A DNA stretch of 64,000 nucleotides, from NCBI RefSeq assembly GCF_017813235.1, contig NZ_JAGISH010000004.1:1-64000 (forward strand), in the 5' to 3' direction. Positions 1-8,200 of this stretch are shown piece by piece. Below the pieces are notes generated by a model that saw nothing but the letters and a program-made list of their open reading frames with translations, was not told the DNA's origin and ran no database searches. Origin of the DNA: Sagittula salina. GTDB lineage: Bacteria; Pseudomonadota; Alphaproteobacteria; Rhodobacterales; Rhodobacteraceae. A program made the position numbers and the translations under genes. Every line of letters begins with the position of its first letter. The stretch's first letter is position 1.

Positions 1-60
1 ATCATGCCCCCTGTGTTTGGGAGCTTGAATCATGCAGCCCGTGGAGCCTCAAGCACGTTT

Positions 61-78
61 ATGGGTCCTGACCCTAAT
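61..78. repeat. IS terminal inverted-repeat half (pairs with 11017-11034)
   Basis: The 18 bases match the reverse complement of 11017-11034 at 16 positions, including the 13-base core GTCCTGACCCTAA. The partner copy lies directly beyond the C-terminal end of a decayed IS5-type transposase, so this is read as the end of a related element whose body is outside the window or lost. The two copies face each other across the giant-protein region. Confidence 0.5.
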
Positions 79-98
79 GGACCAGAAACTGGCCGGCC

Positions 99-700
99 TA
101 TAACGATGCGCCTAAGCGCCGTGGCTCGTGAACTGCAATCTGGTTTGACCCTGAGATGATCTGGGAGGCCGCGCCAACAGGTCGGCGTGGCCGCCAGCAG
201 ACCTACACCAACGCAGCCATCCAGACATGCCTTTCCATGAAATTGCTGTTCGGCATGGCATTGAGGCAGACGACGGGCTTCCTCGAAAGTTTACTGGGAC
301 TGGTTGGCCTGGTCTGGTCTGGACGGTGCCGGATTTCCGCACGCTGTCGCGCCGCCAGAAAACCCTCGTCGTGAACATACCCTATCGCGGCCAGGGTCCC
401 CTGCACCTGTTGATCCCTTCCGTGACATCACTGCGTGATGCACTACCGGGCAGTGGACAGCACTGGCATCAAGGTCGAGGGTGAGGGCGAGTGGCACGCG
501 CGCAAGCATGGCGGACCCAAACGGCGCGTCTGGCGCAAATCCATCTCGGGACAGACGAGCGAACGCTGGAAGTCCGAGCCATCGAAATCACCGGCAACCA
601 TATCGGCGACGGTGAGCGATGCAGCGCCACCGGTTCGAGCGCCTACGATACGCGCAAACGCCACGAGGCATTGTTGCGCAACTCACGCCTGAGGCATGAT
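99..700 (+). pseudogene. IS5-family transposase remnant, 5' part (copy A)
   Basis: The reading starts near the N-terminal TRNWPAYND motif and shows the family segments KRRGS, FDPEM, LRQTTGFLESLLGL, VPDFRTLSRRQ, DSTGIKVEGEGEW, ARKHGGPKRRVWRK and AYDTRK, spread over several frames. An in-frame TGA follows KRRGS, there are frameshifts near 320, 425 and 535, and a deletion removes the residues before AYDTRK. It cannot encode a working enzyme. The coding trace stops where the right end of copy B begins (about 703). The matching C-terminal part lies at 1744-2077 on the same strand, so copy B probably inserted into this copy or recombined with it. Confidence 0.8.
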
Positions 701-702
701 GG

Positions 703-1682
703 CCCCTTTCCCCGTCGGCGTCATGCCACGCGGACGATCTCGGCGGTGCCGAGCGCGTTGAAGCGATTGATAAGGGCGACCCGGATGTGGATTTCGGCGG
801 TTTGGCGATCGGGATCCCGCGCGGAGATGCGCTCGCCGTAAGCCTTCAAGCAACGCATCTTGGCCTCCACGCGGCTGCGGGCGTGGTATCCGGTCCACCG
901 CTTCCAAAATGCCCTGCCATAGTGTCGGGTAGCGCGCAGGGTTTCGTTTCGGGTGATTGCAGCTTGGCAGTCCGCTTTCCACAGGCGCCCATTCTTGCGG
1001 ATCGGTATGATCGGATTGGCCCGGCGGTCAATAACGGCGGTGTAGCAACGGCGCGTGTCATAGGCGCCGTCAGCAGTCACGGTACTGATTTCCTCGCCGC
1101 CGGGGATCTGTTTGAGCAGATCCGGCAGCACGGGGCTGTCACCATCTTTGCTGGAGGTAAATTCCACAGCGCAGATGTCAGACGTGGCTGTGTCCATGGT
1201 TAAATGCACCTTACGCCACTGGCGTCGGCCTTGAATGCCATGCTTGCGCGCTTGCCATTCGCCGTCCCCGAGAAACTTGATCCCGGTGCAGTCCACTGCC
1301 CGGCAGTGATGTCACGAGAGGGGACGAGCAGGTTCAACGGCCCATGGGCGCGTCGGTAGGGGATCTGAACCGCCAGTTTTTTCTGCCGTCGGCACAGGGT
1401 CGTATAGTCCGGCACAGCCCAGTCCAGACCCGCCATCTTCAGCATGCTCGCCACCCTTCCTGTCGTCTGCCGGAGCGGCAACTTGAACAGAACCTTGATG
1501 GTCAGACAGAACTGGATCGCGGCATCCGAGAACAGCGCAAGACGACCGGGGCTGCCGTCATGCGGCGCGAGCCAAGTCATCTCCTTGTCCAACCAGATCA
1601 GCAGCGACCCGCGCTCGCGAAGCGCCGCTGTGTAGCTGGACCAGTTCGTAGTGCGGTAGCGGGCGGGTAATGGCTTTCTCAT
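703..1682 (-). pseudogene. IS5-family transposase, two overlapping frames (copy B)
   Basis: Two minus-strand frames together cover a complete IS5-type transposase. 1682-1200 encodes the N-terminal half (RYRTTNWSSYTAAL, PDYTTLCRRQKKLAVQIPY). 1296-721, starting with GTG, encodes the DDE catalytic half (DCTGIKFLGDGEW, VTADGAYDTR, GYHARSRVEAKM). The frame breaks at about 1297-1325, where a 26-29 base insertion lies between the LLV and DCTG segments that are contiguous in the family. A right terminal repeat with the core CCCCTTTCCCCG is at 703-714. Either the gene is dead or the two halves are joined by frameshifting; a plain pseudogene is the simpler reading. Confidence 0.8.
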
Positions 1683-1743
1683 GCGGTCCGCCTAACCGCA
1701 TCAATTCACGATGTGAATCCTCGATGGTCAGAGTTGTGTAACA

Positions 1744-2077
1744 ACGCCACGCCACGACACCATCGCCGACCGAGGTGCGCATCTCGTCATCCCACCGTGC
1801 AAGAACACCAAGCCCTGGAAACAATCGACCGCGGGTGCAATTGCGCGCAACGTGGCGCTCCGCGCGTCGAAATACCTCGGTCCTGCCATCTGGCGAAACT
1901 GGAGCGGATACCACCGCCGAAGCCGCGTCGAGAGGAAGACGCATTGAATCCAAACTGCTGAACCAGCGCCTGATGGCGCGGGACATCGACCGACAGGTTG
2001 CAGAGGTTCAGGTCCGTATCGACGGCATGAACCGCTACTCCGCGCCTGGAATACCCGTCACAGAGGCCGTGGGATAA
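1744..2077 (+). pseudogene. IS5-family transposase remnant, 3' part (copy C, probably the tail of copy A)
   Basis: The frame reads TPRHDTIADRGAH, then VIPPCKNTKPWK, GAIARNVALRASKYLG and YHRRSRVERKTH, hits a TGA at 1945-1947, and shifts frame into KLLNQRLMARDIDRQVAEV ending GIPVTEAVG and TAA at 2075-2077. A terminal repeat core CGGGGAAAGGGG follows at 2085-2096 and matches, inverted, the one at 703-714. It resumes close to where copy A stops, but both flanks keep an RxRH-type codon stretch, so there is no clean target duplication. It may therefore be a separate truncated copy. Confidence 0.75.
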
Positions 2078-2084
2078 GACCGTC

Positions 2085-2096
2085 CGGGGAAAGGGG
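2085..2096. repeat. IS5 right terminal repeat core
   Basis: CGGGGAAAGGGG lies 7 bases after the transposase stop and is repeated, inverted, at 703-714 beyond the end of copy B. It marks the outer edge of the IS5 debris before the giant gene begins. Confidence 0.6.
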
Positions 2097-2201
2097 AAGT
2101 CCGCTCAGCAACGCCTTTGTGCAACAGGGTCCGGGCGATGGTCAGCTTGCACAGCAAATGGCGGCAGACCTGCCCGGTAAATGAAAACAATGGATCCTGT
2201 C

Positions 2202-5200
2202 CTAGGCGAAGTAATCGTAATTCAGCGCATTCAGCAGGAACTGTTCGTTGCCGTCGAGACCGTTGGCGGCTGAGTATTGCTGGTCCTGCCAGTCAAATCC
2301 GGCCGCAAGAACCGATCCTGTACCGTAATCCGCGCCGACGATCACAGTCTCTCCGGTGGGGCGTGTTGCCAGGATTTCGTAGCCGGCGTCGAGTCCTGAG
2401 AAGGTCTGGAAGAATTCCGTCGCCCCGCCCTGTGAGTAGCCCCCCCCGGCGATGCCATCGGACAGGCCCGCGTCGAGCCCCGCCTGCGTGAACACGATGG
2501 AGTCGGTGCCGACGTGATCGTAGACCGTGACCTCGCCCGTCAGCATGCCGGCCCCGGTATCGTCCGGACTGGAGGCACTCGCCCCCGGTGCGCCGCCGTC
2601 GAACACCCAGTCGGCCGCCGCCCACTCGGTGATCAGCAGCCCGCCGTCGGCGACCCAGTCCGTAAGCGCCTGATTGCCGTTGGCTCGGATCAGAATCGCG
2701 ACATCAACCCCCTGAAGATCCGCCGCCGTAACGGACGCCGCTGCTGAGAGCCAGGTCGAGGAATGACCGTTGTCGTTGAGGAAGGTGTTGATCGCGCTGT
2801 TGTAGCCGATGGTGACGATATTGAAAGACGCCGGGCCGTCAGACACGCCCGCGATACCGACCTGCACCGTGCCGGTCTCCACCCCCCCGTTGCCGTCGGA
2901 GACGGTGTAGGTGAAGCTGTCGCTTGCCGCGTCGCCGGTGTCGAGTGCCTCGAACTGGCCCGAAGGATCGTAAGTCAGCGTACCGTCGCCGTTGTCCGTC
3001 ACCGTGCCGAGGCTGCCGCTGTCGTCAAACCCCACGAAGCTGATCGTGTTGCCCTCCGCATCGGTGTCGTTGCCAAGAAGATCGGCGATCTGGATGACCA
3101 CGGAGGTGTCCTCGTCGGTGGCCGCCAGGTCGGTCACGGCCACGGGGCCATCATTACGCCCGGTGACGGTGACGGTGATCGTCTCCACTCCGGAGACAGC
3201 GCCGTAGCGGTCGGTGGCTTGTACCGTGAGGGAGACCGCGCGGGTCTCGCCCGTGCCGAGATCCTGGAATCCGTTGCCCGGATCGAAGGTCAGCGTCGTG
3301 CCGGAAATCGATGCGGAGCCTTCGGCTGGTCCGGTGACGATGGTATAGCTGAGCGTGCTGCCGTCGTCGTCGCTGTCCACATCATCGCCGAGCGATGCAA
3401 GATCCAGCGTCCGCGCGCCATCGTCCTCTTCGGCTGCCAGTACTCCGGCACCGAGTGTCGGCGCGTCGTTTTCGCCGAACACGGTAATCGAAGCCGTGGC
3501 CGTGTCAGAGCCTCCATTGCCGTCCGTCACAACGAAGTCGAAGGTGTCGATCCGCTCTTCGCCCTCCGCCAGATCGTCATTGGCACCGCGCGCATCGTAG
3601 GTGACGTTGCCGTCCGCTTCGAGTGTCACAGCGGCCCCCTGAGTGCTGGTGGCGACGGAGAACAGGCTCGGCGCGCCGCCATCCACATCCGTCACTCCGG
3701 CGAGGAAGTCCGCCCCATCGAAAGTATAGACGGTTTCCTCGGAGAGACCGGCGCGTGTGATCCCGGCGTAGCCGATCTCCATCGTCGCGCCAATGTACCG
3801 CCCCCCGGAGGCGTCATAAGACCCGACCCGGAAATCGAGGGTAAACTCTCCCGCCTGGCCCAGCGCGACATCGACCTGCTGGGTGCCTGTCGCGCCGGTG
3901 AAGGGCGTCTGGTAATTGAACACAGTCTGGACGATCTGCCCCGTGCTCGCATCCCGGATATAGGCAGAACCGATCGCCTGATCGCCGCCGGACCTGAGGT
4001 TATAGGTGAAGCTGACCGTATCGCCCGCCGCGCCCGTGAAGGCGTCGCTGACAATCCGCGTGCCATAGCCCGTGCCGTAGGAACTGGTGTTGCCCGCCAT
4101 CGTCAGCACCGCCACCGCATCGTCCCCGCCAAGGAGCCCACCGCTTCGGTCAATATACGCCGTTGCGCTTCCGGAGTAGTTTGTCAGGGTATTGTCCACC
4201 GTCCAGCCGGTGAAGTCCGGCGTCGCGTCGAAGCCGCCGTTGCCGAGGAAGTTGGCCTCGAGCGTGACGTCCTGTGCATCGGGCCCGTCGTTCGCCCCGT
4301 CGATGGTCAGCACCACCTCGGTGCTGCTTGCCTTGCCCAGCTGGTCGGTCGCCACCACCTGGAAGGTCTGGGTCAGCTCGGCGCCCGCCTGCAGGGCCTC
4401 GACCACCGCGGTCCCCTGGTTGAGCGTGTAGCTCCAGGCGCCCGTGGTCTCGTCCACGTCGAAGGTGCCGATGGCGTTCGACGCATCCCCCGAAAAGCTC
4501 ACCACATCGCCGTCATCCACGTCGCTGGCGACGATCTGCCCCGAGGCGGTGGAAAGACCGGCGGTGGTGATGGCGCCCGAGGCCTCGGCGCCCTCTTCCT
4601 GAAGCGTGGCAGTGAGGTCGCTGCTGTCCCCGTCGATCACCGGGGCGTCGTTGGCGCCCTCGACCGTGACGGTGACCGTCGCCGGGTCCGAGACCGCGCC
4701 GTGGCGGTCCGTGGTGGTGTAGGTAAAGCTCACCTCTTCGGTCTCGCCCTCGGGCAGCGCGGCAAAGGCGCCGTCGGCGTCGAAGCTGAAGGTGCCGTCG
4801 CCATTGTTGGTGACCGTGCCTTTCGCCGGGCCGGTCACGATGGTGTAGGTCAGCGTGGTCGCGTCATCGTCGGAATCCACGTCGTCGCCGTCAAAGCTGC
4901 CCGTCACCTGTCCGCCGCTGCCGGCGCTTCCCTGGAACGTACTGTCGCCAAGGATTTCTACGTCCCAGGCATTGACGGGGCTGTCCGACAGGGGCCGCGA
5001 GACGAAGTCGACCGCTCCGTCGCCGTTCGTATCGCCGTCATTCAGATAGACCCGCGCCCCGGCAGAGTTGTTTCCGGCAACCACGACATCCACGTCGCCA
5101 TCGAAATCGATGTCGCCGACCGCCAGGCCGTAACTGCTTGAACTCGAACCGTAGAGCTGTGGCGCGGCAAATTCGATCTGGCCGTCGCCGTTGGTATCGC

Positions 5201-8200
5201 CGAGCCCGCGGATCACGGCGAACCCGTTTTGGTTATCCACCGAGATGATGTCGAGGATGCCGTCCCCGTCGATGTCGGCCACTTCGCTTTCGAGGTTGTA
5301 CCCGGAGGTTGGCAACTCCACGGTGGTGAAGACGGGGGCGCCGCTGCCGTCGTTACCCTGGTTGAGATAGACCACCTCGTTCTGGTTGTTCCAGCGGGAC
5401 AGGACGAAATCCATGTCGCCATCCCCGTCGAGGTCGGCAGGAATGACACCGAGGCTGCTCTCGTCGTAGGCGTCTTCAAGCGCCACGTCGCGGAATTCCA
5501 GGACCCCGTCACCATTCGTATCGCCCAGGTTGAGAGAAATGACCGTCGGGCCGCTGCTCCAGCTTGCCCCGAGCACGTCGATCCGCCCGTCGCCGTTCAT
5601 GTCGGCCATGGCGATGCCATAACTGGACCCGGTCGTGGCGCTGCTCCGGCTGTGTACGGAGAAATCATCCGCACGGCCGTTTCCGTTCAGGTCGCCCTGG
5701 TTGACGAACCAATGCATGGTCGCGCCCGAATAGGCCGCCGCATCGAGGTCGCCGTCGCCGTCGAGATCGCCGAGCGCCACGTCGTAGGTGCCAAAGCCGG
5801 ACCCCAGGGCGGAGCCATGGAAATCGTCGTCTCCGTCGCCATCCGCGTCCCCCACGTTGGTCAGCACGTACAGGGGATAGCTGCCGTTCTGGAAAGCAAG
5901 GACGATGTCGATATCGCCGTCCCCGTCGATGTCACCGCTGTCGATCCCGTAGGAGGTTCCCGCCGGGGTCACCGGGGTGGAATTCGAGGCGCCGCTGTCG
6001 GCATAGCCATCACCGTCCGTATCGGCCGTGCCGAACAGGACCTTCATCGTCCCGCCATTGGCCGCGAAGGCCATCCCCATGACCGATCCGGTTCCGCCGC
6101 CCGTGGACCCGCCGAGCGAGGTCGTCACAGCCAGATCTCCAGCCGTCGGGTCATCGTTCTCGCCGGTCACCGTCACTTCCGCCGTGGCCGTGGCCGTTGC
6201 GCCCTGCGCGTCACTCACGGTGTAGCCGATGGTGGCGGTGGCTGTCTCGTCCAGCGCCAGCCCGTCAAAGTCCTGGCCCGGATCAAAAAAGACCTGTGCT
6301 CCGTCCGTCGTGACGCTGCCTCCGCCGCTCAGCGTGGCCCCGGTGACCGTCAGAGTGTCGCCTGTGTCCACGTCGGTATCGTTCGTCAGCACGTCGATCG
6401 CGATGGCGGCGTGTTCGGTCGTCGTCGCGACGTCCGCCTGGGCGACAGGCGTATCATTCGTGCCGGTCACGGTGATCGTCAGAGTGCTGGCAGCGCTAGC
6501 TCCCTTTTCGTCGGTGACCACGTAGGGGATCGTCAGAACCAGCGGTTCACCCTCGGCAAGCACGTCGTAAGACGGATGCGTCGGATCGAAGCTCCACCCG
6601 CCGTCGCTGGCAAAGCTGAATCCGTCAGGCGGCGTCCCGCCGGCGGCCAGAGCGAAGCTCAGCACCGCACCGGTGTCGGGATCGCTGTCATTGTCTCCGA
6701 CATTTCCGAAAATTGTCGCGCCATCCTCGACGGCCGCCGCACTATCCGCCACTGCGGTGGGCGTGGTGTTGATGCCCACGATGGTCACGGTCAGCTGCTG
6801 AGCGACCACGGCACCATAGGCGTCGGCCACTTCCACCGTGAAGCTTTCGGAGATCTCGTCGCCAAGCGGCAGGCTGTAGACCGCCGCGAGCGACTGGTCC
6901 GCAATGTAGCTGTAGCTGCCATCCGCTGCCACCACGAGTTGCCCGAACTGGCCGGTCACCGGGTTCCCGGCGGGCATGCCTCCGGCACTGACCACCTGCA
7001 GCCCGTCATTGGCGTCGACATCGCTGTCATTGGCCAGGACGTTGCCGGTGATTGTGACGTCGGCGTTCTCCCGGCCCGAGTCGTCGGTCAGCTCCGGCGC
7101 ATCATTGGTGCCGGTCAGGGTGAAGCTCACCACGTCCGAAGCGCTGGCGCCCTCCGGGTCGGTGGCGGTCACCGTGTAGGACCAGGTGATCGTCTCGCCC
7201 TCGGCCAGGAAGTCGAGGTCGAGGCCCGCAGTGGCATAGCTCCACGCAGTGTTGCCGGGCGCCGCCGCGCCGCTGGTGCCGGTCGCAAAGCCTGCCACGA
7301 GCGCCGCCGCGAGGCCCGCGGGCAGCGTGCCGCCAGACCAGGCGATGTCACCGTTCGCCGCGAAGCTCACGTCGAGCGTGTCGGTGGCGTCGAGGTCGTC
7401 GAAACTCACCACGCCGCTGTCCGACAAGTCCTGCGCCGAGGCATCCGCACCTTCGGTGAAGCCCGCCGCCGCCGTCGCCGCGACCGTCGGCGCGTCGTTG
7501 GTGCCATTGATCGTGATGGTTACATCCTGCGCCGCAAAGGCGCCTTCGTCGTCGGTCACGGTAATGGTGAACACCGCCGTGACCTGTTCGCCCGCCCCGA
7601 GGAAGTCGAGATCCGCCTCCGCGATGGCATAATCCCAGTTCACCACGCCGTCGTTGGTGTTGCCCGCCATGGCAGTGATCGAGAATGCGGCCTCGATTGC
7701 CGCCTGTCGCGCCGCCGTCATGGCAAGATTGCCGCCGCCCTGCGCCGTGGCCGTGACGGAAGCCACGGCGTGCGTCGCACTGGGACGGTCCGTCAGATCG
7801 AGGTCGGTGAAGGTGATGGTTCCGGCGTCGTTCAGCACGGCTCCCTCGGTGATATCACCCGCGACATCGACCGGTTGAACCGTCACGCCATCGTTGCTGC
7901 CAGTGACGCTCAGTGTAACAGTCGCGACGGCGCTGTCGAAGTCTGCGTCCGTGACGCGGTAGGTGAAAGCCTCGGTCGTGCTTTCCCCTGCGCCGAGGTA
8001 GTCGAAATCGCCGAGCGGATCGAAGCTGTACGTACCGTCCGCGTTGAAGGTCAGGCTACCCCGTGCCACGTCGTCCACGAGTTCGACGCTGCGGATCAGG
8101 TCAGGCACGCTGTCGTTGACGAGAACATCGCCGGAGGCGAAGCCGTTCTCGTCCAGCGTCGCGGCGTCATCGCCCAGCGTCACCGGCGCGTCGGCAGGGT

